DNA of 64,000 nt from NCBI GenBank assembly GCA_035634255.1, contig DASQDI010000157.1, positions 124,001 through 188,000 on the forward strand, written 5' to 3'. Source of the stretch: DATLMR01 sp035634255 (lineage in GTDB: Bacteria; Acidobacteriota; Blastocatellia; UBA7656). A model generated the notes under the pieces. That model had not been told where the DNA came from. It searched no databases and was given only the letters and a program-made list of their open reading frames with translations. How positions within the stretch are numbered: the stretch's first letter is position 1; each line of letters starts with the position of its first letter. The position numbers were made by a program, and so were the translations under genes. Shown piece by piece: positions 36,375 through 45,199 of the stretch.

Positions 36375-36403
36375 TTGACAAGGCCGAAACGCGGGATTAT
36401 AGT
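36375..36403 (+). promoter_or_regulatory. Strong sigma-70-type promoter of hslVU
   Basis: TTGACA (36375-36380) is perfect, the spacer is 17 bp, and TATAGT (36398-36403) matches five of six. Transcription would start near 36409-36411, within a few bases of the first ATG of hslV at 36412. The same stretch carries an inverted TTGTCAAG/CTTGACAA pair (about 36338-36382) that could be an operator. Confidence 0.75.
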
Positions 36404-36411
36404 CGGCTTTT

Positions 36412-36975
36412 ATGCGATCAAGGCAGAATCATACAGACGCGAGCCCGCGCATTCGGAGCACCACCATTCTGGCCGTCCGGCGCGGCAACCAGGTCGCGGT
36501 CGCCGGGGACGGGCAGGTCACCTTCGACAAGACCGTAATGAAGGCGGGCGCGCGGAAGGTCCGCCGCCTCTTCAACAACAAGATCATCGCCGGGTTCGCC
36601 GGCTCGACCGCCGACGCCTTCACGCTCTTCTCCCGGTTCGAGGCCAAGCTTGAGCAGTACCACGGGCAGCTGCAGCGCGCCGCGGTCGAGCTCGGCAAGG
36701 AGTGGCGCATGGACAAGTACCTGCGCCACCTCGAAGCCCTGCTCGTGGTCGCCGACGAGACCGCCTCGCTCGTGATCTCCGGGGGGGGCGACGTGATCGA
36801 GCCGGACGACGGGGTCGTGGCCATTGGGTCGGGCAGCCCCTACGCCACCTCGGCCGCCCGCGCCCTCATGCGCCACACGAACCTCTCCGCGCGCGAGGTG
36901 GCCGAAGAGGCCATGAAGATCGCCGCCGAAATTTGTATCTATACCAATTCCAATATCACCATCGAGGAACTATAA
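36412..36975 (+). CDS. hslV: ATP-dependent protease proteolytic subunit HslV
   Basis: 187 residues. The core starts TTILAVRRGNQVAVAGDGQVT and continues KVRRLFNNKIIAGFAGSTADAFTLF, a full HslV. The catalytic Thr is at position 17 because the frame begins with MRSRQNHTDASPRIRS; no ATG, GTG or TTG sits next to the Thr. A short propeptide must therefore be removed, or translation starts elsewhere. The promoter predicts an almost leaderless mRNA and no ribosome site is visible. Partner HslU follows after 52 bp. Cytoplasmic, threonine-type peptidase. Confidence 0.93.
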   Translation: MRSRQNHTDASPRIRSTTILAVRRGNQVAVAGDGQVTFDKTVMKAGARKVRRLFNNKIIAGFAGSTADAFTLFSRFEAKLEQYHGQLQRAAVELGKEWRMDKYLRHLEALLVVADETASLVISGGGDVIEPDDGVVAIGSGSPYATSAARALMRHTNLSAREVAEEAMKIAAEICIYTNSNITIEEL

Positions 36976-37027
36976 TTCATGCCCAGCCGGGGACCTCGGA
37001 CCAGCCTCCGGAGCGCCGCAAGTAATC

Positions 37028-38416
37028 ATGGTTATTTATTTATCAGGTGAAGTGAAAGACCAGCCCCGCCTCGACGAGATGACCCCGCGCCAGATCGTCG
37101 AGGAGCTGAACAAGTACGTAGTCGGCCAGCACGCCGCCAAGCGCGCCGTCGCCATCGCGCTCAGGAACCGGATACGGAGGCAGAAGCTCGCGCCCGACCT
37201 GGCGCAGGACGTGATCCCCAAGAACATAATCATGATCGGCTCGACCGGCATCGGTAAGACCGAGATAGCGCGCCGCCTCGCCCGCCTGTCGAACTCCCCC
37301 TTCCTCAAAGTCGAGGCGTCTAAGTTCACCGAGGTCGGGTACGTCGGGCGCGACGTCGAGTCCATGATCCGCGACCTGGTCGAGATCGGCATCGACCTCG
37401 TCCGCGAAGAGAAGATATCCGAGATCGCCGACAAGGCCGAGCAGAACGCCGAGGAGCGCCTGCTCGACCTCCTGCTCCCGCGCACCAGGGCATCGGACGA
37501 CGGCGGCGACGCCGACTCCTCCCTCGAACAGTTCGAGCGCACGCGCGAGAAGCTCCGCCAGCAGTTGCGCGAAGGGCGGCTCAACGCGCGGATCGTCGAG
37601 ATCGAGGTCCAGGAGCGGAACAATCCCGGCCACTTCGAGATATACACCCCGCAGGGCATAGAGGAGATGGACATCAACCTCCGGGACATGTTCCCGAACA
37701 TGTTCGGGGGCCGGCCCAAGATGAGGAAGATGCGCGTGGACGAGGCGATGGAGTACCTCATCCAGGAAGAGGAGCAGAAGCTGATCGACCTCGATCAGGT
37801 CGCGCGCATAGCCATCGAGCGGGTCGAGTCCGCCGGCATCGTCTTCCTCGACGAGATCGATAAGATCGCGGGCCGCGAGGGCGGGCAGGGGCCGGACGTT
37901 TCGCGCGAGGGGGTGCAGCGCGACATCCTGCCGATAGTCGAAGGCACGACCGTCAACACGCGCTATGGGATGGTCCGCACCGACCACATCCTGTTCATCG
38001 CGGCGGGCGCGTTCCACGTCTCGAAGCCGTCCGACCTCATACCGGAGCTTCAGGGCCGCTTCCCAATCCGCGTCGAGCTTCAGCCGCTCACGGTCGAGGA
38101 CTTCAAGCGGATACTGACGGAGCCCAAGAACTCCCTCGTGCGACAGTATAACGCCCTGCTCGCCACCGAGGGGATCGACCTGTCCTTCACGGCCGAGGCC
38201 GTGGACGAGATCGCCCGGTTCGCCTTCTCCGTCAACGAGCAGACCGAAGACATCGGCGCGCGGCGGCTCCACACGATCATGGAGACCTTGCTCGACGAGT
38301 ACTCGTTCGAAGGGCCGGACCTGGCCGAGAAGACCGTGGTCGTCGACGCGGAGTACGTGCGGAAACAGCTGGCCGAAATAGTGAAGAACGAAGACCTCAG
38401 TCGGTACATACTGTGA
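37028..38416 (+). CDS. hslU: ATP-dependent protease ATPase subunit HslU
   Basis: 462 residues. AAA+ unfoldase with Walker A GSTGIGKTE (Ser where Pro is usual), pore motif EVGYVGRDVESMIRDL, an I-domain at about 110-250, Walker B GIVFLDEIDKIA, and sensor/C-domain ARRLHTIMETLLDEYSFE. The tail EDLSRYIL is the C-terminal segment that inserts into HslV and activates it. The promoter upstream of hslV serves both genes. The ribosome site is weak. Confidence 0.95.
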   Translation: MVIYLSGEVKDQPRLDEMTPRQIVEELNKYVVGQHAAKRAVAIALRNRIRRQKLAPDLAQDVIPKNIIMIGSTGIGKTEIARRLARLSNSPFLKVEASKFTEVGYVGRDVESMIRDLVEIGIDLVREEKISEIADKAEQNAEERLLDLLLPRTRASDDGGDADSSLEQFERTREKLRQQLREGRLNARIVEIEVQERNNPGHFEIYTPQGIEEMDINLRDMFPNMFGGRPKMRKMRVDEAMEYLIQEEEQKLIDLDQVARIAIERVESAGIVFLDEIDKIAGREGGQGPDVSREGVQRDILPIVEGTTVNTRYGMVRTDHILFIAAGAFHVSKPSDLIPELQGRFPIRVELQPLTVEDFKRILTEPKNSLVRQYNALLATEGIDLSFTAEAVDEIARFAFSVNEQTEDIGARRLHTIMETLLDEYSFEGPDLAEKTVVVDAEYVRKQLAEIVKNEDLSRYIL

Positions 38417-39558
38417 TCCATAAGGCCCGAGCCGCCCGCCCGGACGCGGGCGGCCTCTCTCTCGACGTTCACACCTTCACCTTAATCATTATCATCGCGC
38501 TCGCCTCCGCCGCGTGCGGCAAGGTGGGCGCGCCGGTCCCCCCCGTCCGCCTCGCGCAGCGGACGACGCAGCTTGCGGCGATTCAGCGCGGGTCGGACGT
38601 GCTGCTCACGTGGCCCGCGCCCGTGCTCGTGAGCGATCAGTCGAGCACCTCTTACGTCGCCCGAGCCGACATTTACCGGCTCACCGAGCGGCGCGACGAG
38701 GAGCCCGTGCTCGATTCGGACGACTTCGAAGAGATGGCCGAAGTGATCGGCGCTCTCGACCGCCCCACGATGGAAGCGCAGATAAAATCGTTCGGGAGGT
38801 TGCAGTTCGTCGACGCCCTCGACCTGAGCCGGGCAGACGATCTCGCGAACACCAGAATCCGCTACGCCGTGAGGTACACGAACAGGAGGGGGCAGACGGC
38901 CGCCTTTTCGAACACCATCGCGCTTGAGCCCGCGCCCGGCATCTCGCTCCCTCCGGGCAAGCCCTCGGTCACGAGTGAGGCCCAGGACTCAATCGCCATC
39001 TCGTGGAGCCCCCCCGAAGCGGACATAAGAGGCACCCGGCCCGCCTCCGTGGTCGGCTACAACCTCTACCGAAGGGCCGCGACTCGGGGCCAGCCGTCCG
39101 ACCCCCTGAACTCCGAGCCGCTCGCGCAGCCGCGCTTCATCGATTCGAAGTTTCAATACGGGACCGCTTACGTCTACGTAGCCCGCGCGCTCTCCCAGGG
39201 CGCGAACGGCCTGATAGAGAGCGCCGACAGCGAGCCGCTCGCCTTCACCCCCGTGGACAGGTTCCCCCCCAGCGTCCCCGACCCGGTCTCCATCGCCTCG
39301 GCCAACGGGGTGATCAGCCTCTTCTGGCCCACGAGCCCCGAGCGCGACGTGGTCGGCTACAACGTCTACAGAGCGACCTCTGCCGACGCGCCGCCGGAAG
39401 GGTGGACGAAGCTGACCCCCCGGCCTCTCGGCCCGGTCACTTTCCGCGACGACAGGGTCGAGCTGGATAACAGGTATTTTTACAGGGTGACGGCCGTGGA
39501 CAGGTTCGACAACGAGAGCGAGCCGTCGAAGGTGGTCAGCGAAACCGCGAACCCTTAA
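38413..39558 (+). CDS. Fibronectin type III lipoprotein
   Basis: 381 residues starting at GTG inside the hslU stop (GTGA overlap), hence translationally coupled. A hydrophobic leader (LIIIIALASAAC) ends in a lipobox-like Cys followed by GKVGAPVPPVR, recalling small outer-membrane lipoproteins. Two or three fibronectin type III domains follow, with repeated VVGYNLYRRA and VVGYNVYRAT strands. It is a probable envelope lipoprotein. The link with the protease hslVU is positional only. The lipobox has Ser rather than Leu at -3, so lipidation is likely but not certain. Confidence 0.75.
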   Translation: MIHKARAARPDAGGLSLDVHTFTLIIIIALASAACGKVGAPVPPVRLAQRTTQLAAIQRGSDVLLTWPAPVLVSDQSSTSYVARADIYRLTERRDEEPVLDSDDFEEMAEVIGALDRPTMEAQIKSFGRLQFVDALDLSRADDLANTRIRYAVRYTNRRGQTAAFSNTIALEPAPGISLPPGKPSVTSEAQDSIAISWSPPEADIRGTRPASVVGYNLYRRAATRGQPSDPLNSEPLAQPRFIDSKFQYGTAYVYVARALSQGANGLIESADSEPLAFTPVDRFPPSVPDPVSIASANGVISLFWPTSPERDVVGYNVYRATSADAPPEGWTKLTPRPLGPVTFRDDRVELDNRYFYRVTAVDRFDNESEPSKVVSETANP

Positions 39559-40043
39559 GGCAGGGACCGGGGGGTCATCAGCCACTTCAGCCTTCCCCGC
39601 CCGTCCTCGACATCTTCCCACCCGTCTACATCGAACTCGATGCATGCGATGGCGGCGGTCGGCATTCGCTCGCCGGCCCCCGACAGCCTCGCCACCAGGC
39701 CCTCGAAGCCGGGGTTGTGCCCGACCATCATGGCGCAGCCGGAGGCGTCGGGTATCCCGCGGACGACCTTCATCAGCTCCGCGGTCGATGCCTCGTAGAT
39801 ACTGCCTTCGAACTCAAGGCTGGCGCCGAGCCCGGCCGAAGCGATGACGGCCTCGGAGGTCTGGCGGGCGCGGGCGGCGGGCGAGCTGATTATCAAATCC
39901 GGGAGCGGCCCGCGCTCTTTCAACGCCCGCGCCATTCTCGGCGCGTCGCGTTCGCCGCGCTCGGCCAGGGGCCGGTCAAAATCGCGAAGCGAGGTGTCCC
40001 CCCAGTCCGATTTCGCATGCCGCATCAGCAACAGAGTCTTCAT
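39555..40043 (-). CDS. SixA-type phosphohistidine phosphatase
   Basis: 162 residues from ATG 40043, chosen for CAGGAG upstream. Histidine phosphatase fold: the catalytic motif LLMRHAKS carries the nucleophilic His, the second His is in VGHNPGFEGL, and arginines in SPAARARQT match SixA. SixA removes phosphate from HPt-type histidines; substrates here are unknown. Its stop overlaps the end of the convergent fibronectin gene by four bases. Downstream of the M20 peptidase on the same strand with a 17-bp gap, probably one operon. Confidence 0.85.
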   Translation of the reverse strand: MKTLLLMRHAKSDWGDTSLRDFDRPLAERGERDAPRMARALKERGPLPDLIISSPAARARQTSEAVIASAGLGASLEFEGSIYEASTAELMKVVRGIPDASGCAMMVGHNPGFEGLVARLSGAGERMPTAAIACIEFDVDGWEDVEDGRGRLKWLMTPRSLP

Positions 40044-40060
40044 TAGATGCTCCTGACCTC

Positions 40061-41506
40061 CTACTTCTTCCTCCCGCCCACGGCCTCGGGCCGGCCCTGC
40101 GCTACGCACAGCCTGTGGACCACCTGGTACAGCAGTCGCGTGCCGCCGCGCATGACCTCGGTCGATATGCGCTCGTCATTCCCGTGAACGCCGCGCGAAT
40201 CTTCGGGGGCTATCAGGAAGGGGGAGAAGCCGTAGCAGATTATCCCCAGGTCCCGAAAGAAATGGCTGTCGGTGAACCCCTGCAACACCGTCGGCACGAA
40301 GTACGCGGAAGGGTCCTGCTCGCGGACCGCCCCGGTTATGGCCCTGTAGAGGTCGGTCTCAAGCGCGGACTCGGTCGCGCCGAATGCCAGAAGAGTCTCG
40401 ACCGTGATGGTCGGGTCGGCTATCACGCGCCGGACCTCCGCGACGAACTCCTGAGGGCTCTGGCCCGGAAGCAGCCGGCAATCGAGCTCGGCCGTCGCGA
40501 TGGGCGCGATCACGTTCGTCTTCGCGCCTATGTTCACGACCGTAGGCTGGATCGTGTTGCTGAGCAGGGCGACATCCGAGGGCCGTGACATAATCATCCG
40601 GCGGAGGGCCGGGTCTTTGACCGCCGCGCCGATGTCGGAGTAGGCGCGCCGGACCTCGCCGCTGAGTTGAATCTGCGCGATGGAGCGGAAGAAGCGCGCG
40701 ACGGGCGGCGTCACCTTCAGCTCCGCCTCGTAGGCTTCGAGCCTGCCGAGCGCGCGGAGCATGCGCGATGGCGCGGACTCTTTCCGTGGCACGCTCCCAT
40801 GGCCGGGAGTCCCCCGCGCCGTGAGCCGTATCCAGCAGGGCGTCTTTTCCGTGGTCCCGATTCCGTAATAGAGCACGCGATTCCCGACGATGGCATTCCC
40901 GCTCCCCTCGTTCAGCAGGAACTCCGCGTCCCTGACCAGCTCCGGGTGCTCGCGGACGAACCAGCCCGCGCCCTGCTTGCCCCCCGCCTCTTCGTCCGGG
41001 GTCGCGAGGAAGATCACGTCGCGGTCCAGAGGCACGCCCGCGCGCTTCAACAGGAGCACCACCATGAACTGCGCCACGCCCAGCCCCTTCATGTCGATTG
41101 CGCCGCGCCCGTACACGTACCCGTCGCGCAGGGCCCCGCTGAAGGGGTCGGCCGTCCAGAACTCCTTGTCAGCGGGTACCACGTCCGTATGGTTGAGCAG
41201 GATCAGAGGGCGCTTTTGCCCCGAGCCTCTGAGCCGCGCGTAGAGCGCCGAGCGGCCCGGCGCGGTCTCGAATATTTTGTATTCGATCTTCTCTTTGTCG
41301 AGCAGGGAGGCGAAGAATCGCGCCGCGCGGTCTTCGTTGCCGGGAGGGTTGGTCGTGTCTATCCGCAGGTACTTCGCGATCAGATCGACCGCCTCGTCCC
41401 CCGCCGCCTTCCAATCTATCCCCGGCACGCTGGCCGCCTGAGCGAGGGCGATGGGCTGGTGGAAAAAGAGGAGAAGGGAGAAGGCCAACAGCGCGCTTTT
41501 CTTCAT
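40061..41506 (-). CDS. Secreted M20-family metallopeptidase
   Basis: 481 residues from ATG 41506; an upstream TTG is possible. A signal peptide (cleavage near ALAQA) is followed by an M20 fold. Zinc ligands and catalytic residues are visible: LLNHTDVVPA (His), GRGAIDMKG (bridging Asp), TPDEEAGG (general base Glu and ligand Glu), and a C-terminal His in SRGVHGNDERI. The lid domain spans about 230-345. It likely removes N-terminal residues from peptides or hydrolyses acyl-amino acids in the periplasm. Exact substrate unknown. Confidence 0.88.
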   Translation of the reverse strand: MKKSALLAFSLLLFFHQPIALAQAASVPGIDWKAAGDEAVDLIAKYLRIDTTNPPGNEDRAARFFASLLDKEKIEYKIFETAPGRSALYARLRGSGQKRPLILLNHTDVVPADKEFWTADPFSGALRDGYVYGRGAIDMKGLGVAQFMVVLLLKRAGVPLDRDVIFLATPDEEAGGKQGAGWFVREHPELVRDAEFLLNEGSGNAIVGNRVLYYGIGTTEKTPCWIRLTARGTPGHGSVPRKESAPSRMLRALGRLEAYEAELKVTPPVARFFRSIAQIQLSGEVRRAYSDIGAAVKDPALRRMIMSRPSDVALLSNTIQPTVVNIGAKTNVIAPIATAELDCRLLPGQSPQEFVAEVRRVIADPTITVETLLAFGATESALETDLYRAITGAVREQDPSAYFVPTVLQGFTDSHFFRDLGIICYGFSPFLIAPEDSRGVHGNDERISTEVMRGGTRLLYQVVHRLCVAQGRPEAVGGRKK

Positions 41507-41622
41507 CGGTTCGATCTTCCTCAGCAATAAAATGTCGAGAATCTAACACGCACGGGGCCCGCGCGCAATGCGGGCGCGCCCCGGCTTCGCAACCTCGGAG
41601 GGCGCGTGGTAGGATCATCGTT

Positions 41623-42255
41623 ATGACTGACCTGTCGGGCAACACGTTCATAGAAGGGCCGGCCGGTAGGCTCGAAGCGATCCTCAAGGAGCCGAAGGCT
41701 GACGTGACCCGCGCCGCCATCGTCTGCCACCCGCACCCCCTGTTCGGGGGCACGATGCACAACAAAGTGGTCTACCGAATCGCCAAGGCTTTTCAGGAGG
41801 CGGGCTTCGCGGTCCTCCGCTTCAACTTCCGGGGCGCGGGCAGGAGCCAGGGCGAGCACAACCACGGGCTGGGCGAGCAGGGCGACCTGCGGGCCGCGAT
41901 CAGCTTTATGGAAGAGAAGTATCCGGGCGCGGAAATCTGGGTCGCGGGCTTCTCGTTCGGCTCGGGCGTGATGTTGAGCGCCTCCTGCCGCGACGCGCGC
42001 GTCCGGGCTCTGGTGGCGGCGGGCGTGCCCGTGTCGAAGTACGAGATGGGTCATGTGGTCGACTGCGACAAGCCGAAGCTGTTCGTCCAGGGCTCCCTCG
42101 ACGAGTTCGGGAACCCGTCGGATCTGGAGAGGTTCTTCGCGAAGCTCGGCGAGCCGAAGGCCCTGAAGATAATCGAAGGCGGCGACCACTTCTTCGAAGG
42201 CCGCCTAGACGAATTGTACGCGGCCGTGCGCGAATTCATCCCTTCGGTCTCGTGA
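41623..42255 (+). CDS. Alpha/beta hydrolase, dienelactone hydrolase-like
   Basis: 210 residues, cytoplasmic. An alpha/beta-hydrolase of the short CocE/DLH-like group: CHPHPLFGGTMHNKVVY forms the oxyanion loop, VAGFSFGSGVML the nucleophile elbow (Ser in GFSFG), Asp in QGSLDEFG, and His in GGDHFFEG completes the triad. No lid domain. Divergent from the M20 operon. The physiological ester is unknown. Confidence 0.85.
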   Translation: MTDLSGNTFIEGPAGRLEAILKEPKADVTRAAIVCHPHPLFGGTMHNKVVYRIAKAFQEAGFAVLRFNFRGAGRSQGEHNHGLGEQGDLRAAISFMEEKYPGAEIWVAGFSFGSGVMLSASCRDARVRALVAAGVPVSKYEMGHVVDCDKPKLFVQGSLDEFGNPSDLERFFAKLGEPKALKIIEGGDHFFEGRLDELYAAVREFIPSVS

Positions 42256-42320
42256 AGGCGCGGCCCGCGCGCGCCTCCCGCCCCGGGCCTCCACCGCTTC
42301 GGTACACCGCCTGTTAGGTT

Positions 42321-43394
42321 CTATTCGTAGGTGAGCATCACTTCGAGTTCGGCCGGGTTGGTGGCGGAGAGCTTCGCGGTCTCGAAAGAGACCTTGCCCG
42401 CCTTCAGCAGCTCGACGAGGTGCTGGTCGAAAGTCTGCATGCCCATGTCCGAGCCCTTCTGTATGTACTGGTGGATCTCCGAGGTCTTCTCGGGGTTGCG
42501 GATGCACTCTTCGATGCTGCGCGTGACGAGCATGACCTCGGCGGCCGGGATGCGGCTGCCGCCGACCGCGCTTACGAGGAGCCGCAGGCTGACGACGGCC
42601 ATTAGGTTCTGCGCTATCCGCACGCGGGCGGTCGAGTGCTCCTCCGTGGGGAAGAAGCTGATCAGCCGGCCCACCGTGCGCTGGGCGTCGGGCGTGTGGA
42701 TGGTCGAGATGACGAGGTGGCCGGTCTCCGCGGCCTTGAGGGCGATGTCGACGCTCTCCTGGTCGCGCATCTCGCCGAGCAGGATCACGTCCGGGTCCTG
42801 CCGCATGGCCGCGTGCAGGGCGGACTTGAAGTTCGAAGTGTCGGTCCCTATCTCCCGCTGCGAGATCACCGACATCTTGTTCTTGAAGAGGAATTCGATG
42901 GGCTCTTCGAGGGTGACGACGTGGGCCCTGCGCGAGCGGTTGATGTGCTCGATGACCGAGGCGACCGTCGTGGACTTGCCGTTGCCGGTCGCGCCGGAAA
43001 TGAGCACGAGCCCCCGCCTGAGGTTCGCGATCCTCTCCATCACGCGCGGCAGGTGCAGCTCTTCGAAGGTCTTGATTTCGAGCGGCACGACCCGCAGGAC
43101 CGCCGCGTAGCAACCCCTCTGCCTGAAGACGTTCGCGCGGAAGCGGCAGACATCGGGGATCTCGTAAGAAACGTCGAACTCGTCCTTATCCCTGAACTGT
43201 TTCTCGAACCGCTCCTCGCCCGCGAGCGTGGTTATGATGCTCGCCATCTCCTCGGAAGTGAGCGGGTGGTACTTGACCTGCGCGAGCTGGCCGTTGATGC
43301 GAAACAGAGGGTGCTCCCCGGCCTGGAGGTGCACGTCTGACGCCTTGTTCTGCACGGCCACCGACAAGAACTGGTTCAGCACTTCTCGTTTCAT
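42321..43394 (-). CDS. pilT: Type IV pilus retraction ATPase PilT
   Basis: 357 residues. N-terminal PAS-like domain (SDVHLQAGEHPLFRINGQL), then a RecA-like ATPase with Walker A SGATGNGKSTT (Asn where Ser is usual), Asp box EEPIEF, Walker B DPDVILLGEMRD and His box ETGHLVISTIHT. The AIRNLIRE-type motif is replaced by DQHLVELLKAGKVS. It powers pilus retraction and twitching at the inner membrane. No other pilus genes are nearby. GAGGGG precedes the ATG. Confidence 0.93.
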   Translation of the reverse strand: MKREVLNQFLSVAVQNKASDVHLQAGEHPLFRINGQLAQVKYHPLTSEEMASIITTLAGEERFEKQFRDKDEFDVSYEIPDVCRFRANVFRQRGCYAAVLRVVPLEIKTFEELHLPRVMERIANLRRGLVLISGATGNGKSTTVASVIEHINRSRRAHVVTLEEPIEFLFKNKMSVISQREIGTDTSNFKSALHAAMRQDPDVILLGEMRDQESVDIALKAAETGHLVISTIHTPDAQRTVGRLISFFPTEEHSTARVRIAQNLMAVVSLRLLVSAVGGSRIPAAEVMLVTRSIEECIRNPEKTSEIHQYIQKGSDMGMQTFDQHLVELLKAGKVSFETAKLSATNPAELEVMLTYE

Positions 43395-43496
43395 TTATCC
43401 CCTCAAACAAAATCCCCGCCTGGCCCGTAACCAGAGCGGGGGCTGATTTCCGACAGGCCGGAGCGTACTACAGAACCAGAGGGTGATCAATACTAA

Positions 43497-43560
43497 TTTC
43501 AGGGGTCGGGAGTCGGGGGCCGCGGGCCGGGAGCTTGCAACGGCCGGAGGCATCCATTAG
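43497..43560. repeat. Half-copy of the dispersed intergenic repeat
   Basis: CAGGGGTCGGGAGTCGGGGGCC resembles the left ends of copies A to C, with GGGGTCGGG for GGGGTCAGG. A matching right end and the AT-rich core are missing. It lies in the divergent pilT/cytochrome gap. Confidence 0.4.
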
Positions 43561-43597
43561 AGTCATGTGGCGTTAAAAACCGAAAGAATTTCGAAGC

Positions 43598-45151
43598 ATG
43601 AACAATCGATTGATGTCCAAAAGGATTAAGACGGCCGCGCTCTTTATGGCCGCGGTATTTTTGGGGTCGTACCTGCCCTGGCAACGGACCGGCGCGAGCG
43701 CGGCCGAAGGGCAGGCGCAGCAGGCCGAGGCCCAGAGGCGGTTCGAGGTCGTCGGGCTCGGCACGCCCCTCAAAGAGAGGACCGGGAAGGACGACGGCGC
43801 GTCCTTCGTCGTCCATTTCGTGGGCGACATTCATGGGAGCCTCGAACCCTGTGGCTGAAAAGGCCCCCGGTCAGGGGGATTGGCACGGCGTGTCAACTAC
43901 ACAAACGCATTCAAAGAGAAGTTCAAAGACACCCCCTCGCTGCTCGTGGACACGGGCTACTTTCTGGCCGACGAGCGCACGACGCATGGGGGCCTGCGCT
44001 TCGACTCCGTCATAAGGAGCGACCGGGTGTTCAGGGCCTACGAGCAATTCCCCGTCGACGTGGCGAACGTCTCCGCGTACGACGCCCCCTTCGTCTCCCA
44101 CCTGCTTTCGAAGGGAGAGGCGGCCGCGAAGGATAAGCAGTACGCGATGCTCGGGCGGATCGTTTCGGCCAATATATTGAGCGACTCGAAGGGCGCGCCC
44201 TCGCCTCCGCCCTTCGTCGTGCGCGAGGTCGTCGAGCGGTCGAAGGCCCGGCAGGGCAAGCCGACGCGCGTGGCCTTCGTCGGGCTGGCCAGCCCCGAGG
44301 CAAACCTGCCTCCGGGTTTCAAGCTGATCGACCCGGTCGAGGCGGCGAAGCGGGCCGTCCCCCAGGCCAGGCAGCGCGCCGATATAGTCATCGTGCTCGC
44401 GCACCTTCAGACTACCCCGCTCGTTCGCGTCGCGCGCGAGGTCCCCGGCATCGACGTGATCATCAACGGCTCGGGGGACATATTCAGAGCGCCTATGAAG
44501 CTCGGGGAGACCTTCATCGCGTTCACGCCTCTGGAGATGAGGACGATGGGCGAGCTGCGCTTCTACCGCGACGCGCAGGGCAAGCTGTCGGTCTGGGACC
44601 GGTACATCTCCCTCGACGAGGAAGTGGGCGACAACCCCGAAGCCCTGAAGGTCGTGGAAGCGGCGCGCGAGGCCGAAACGGGCGCGAGAGACGCGGCCAA
44701 GCTCCTGCTCGACGAATGGCTCGCGCATACGCGGCCGCTGACTATGGGGCTCAAGCCCCGGCCCGGTCAGGAGCACCCGCCAGCCGGAGGGTACGTCTCG
44801 TCCGGCGCGTGCGCGCAGTGCCACATGCAAGAGTACACGGTCTGGGCCAACTCCGGTCACGCGCGGACGAGCGACCAGCTCGTGGTGAAAAAGCATGAGT
44901 TCGAAGTGAGTTGCCTCGCCTGCCACGCGACGGGGCTTCAAAAGACGGGGTCGGCGGCCATGAGCGACCTTGCCAAAATTCAAAACGTGGCGTGCGAGCA
45001 GTGCCACGGCCCCGGAGCGGACCACGTCGCCAAACCCGGAAAGGGCTATGGGCAAATCCCGGACGCGCAGGCGTCATGCTCGGCCTGTCACACGCCTCAA
45101 ACGAGCCCTTCGTTCGATCTGAAAGCGGCCTGGGAGAAGATTAAGCATTGA
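43598..45151 (+). CDS. UshA-like tetrahaem protein with in-frame UGA, candidate selenoprotein
   Basis: 517 codons with one internal UGA (43856-43858) at codon 87. Upstream lies a signal peptide (ALFMAAVFLGSYLPW) and FVVHFVGDIHGSLEPCG. After the UGA the same frame continues KAPGQGGLARRVNYTNAF, then a 5'-nucleotidase/metallophosphatase-like domain to about residue 375. Four c-type haem sites follow (CAQCH, CLACH, CEQCH, CSACH), like cytochrome c554 proteins. Related proteins carry Cys directly after PCG. Readthrough is the only way the haem domain obtains an export signal. The alternatives are a nonsense mutation or a sequencing error. Ribosome site weak; ATG 43613 is also possible. Confidence 0.72.
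43859..43895 (+). promoter_or_regulatory. Candidate bacterial SECIS hairpins after the UGA
   Basis: Hairpin 1: CCCCC (43864-43868) with GGGGG (43874-43878) around the loop GGUCA, whose GGUC recalls the E. coli fdhF loop, but the loop is only 10 nt from the UGA. Hairpin 2: TGGCAC (43881-43886) with GTGTCA (43890-43895), loop GGC, 28 nt from the UGA, which suits the usual bacterial spacing. Neither is proven. Confidence 0.4.
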
Positions 45152-45199
45152 TGGGCGGGGGTCAGGGGCGGCAGACACCTGTGATAAACTTGGCGGCGT

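Noticed and set aside
43856..43882. Treating the UGA as an ordinary stop with a second gene starting at TTG 43880
   Set aside because: The second frame would begin inside a conserved motif with no ribosome site and no export signal. The single-frame reading explains more, though a nonsense mutation cannot be excluded.
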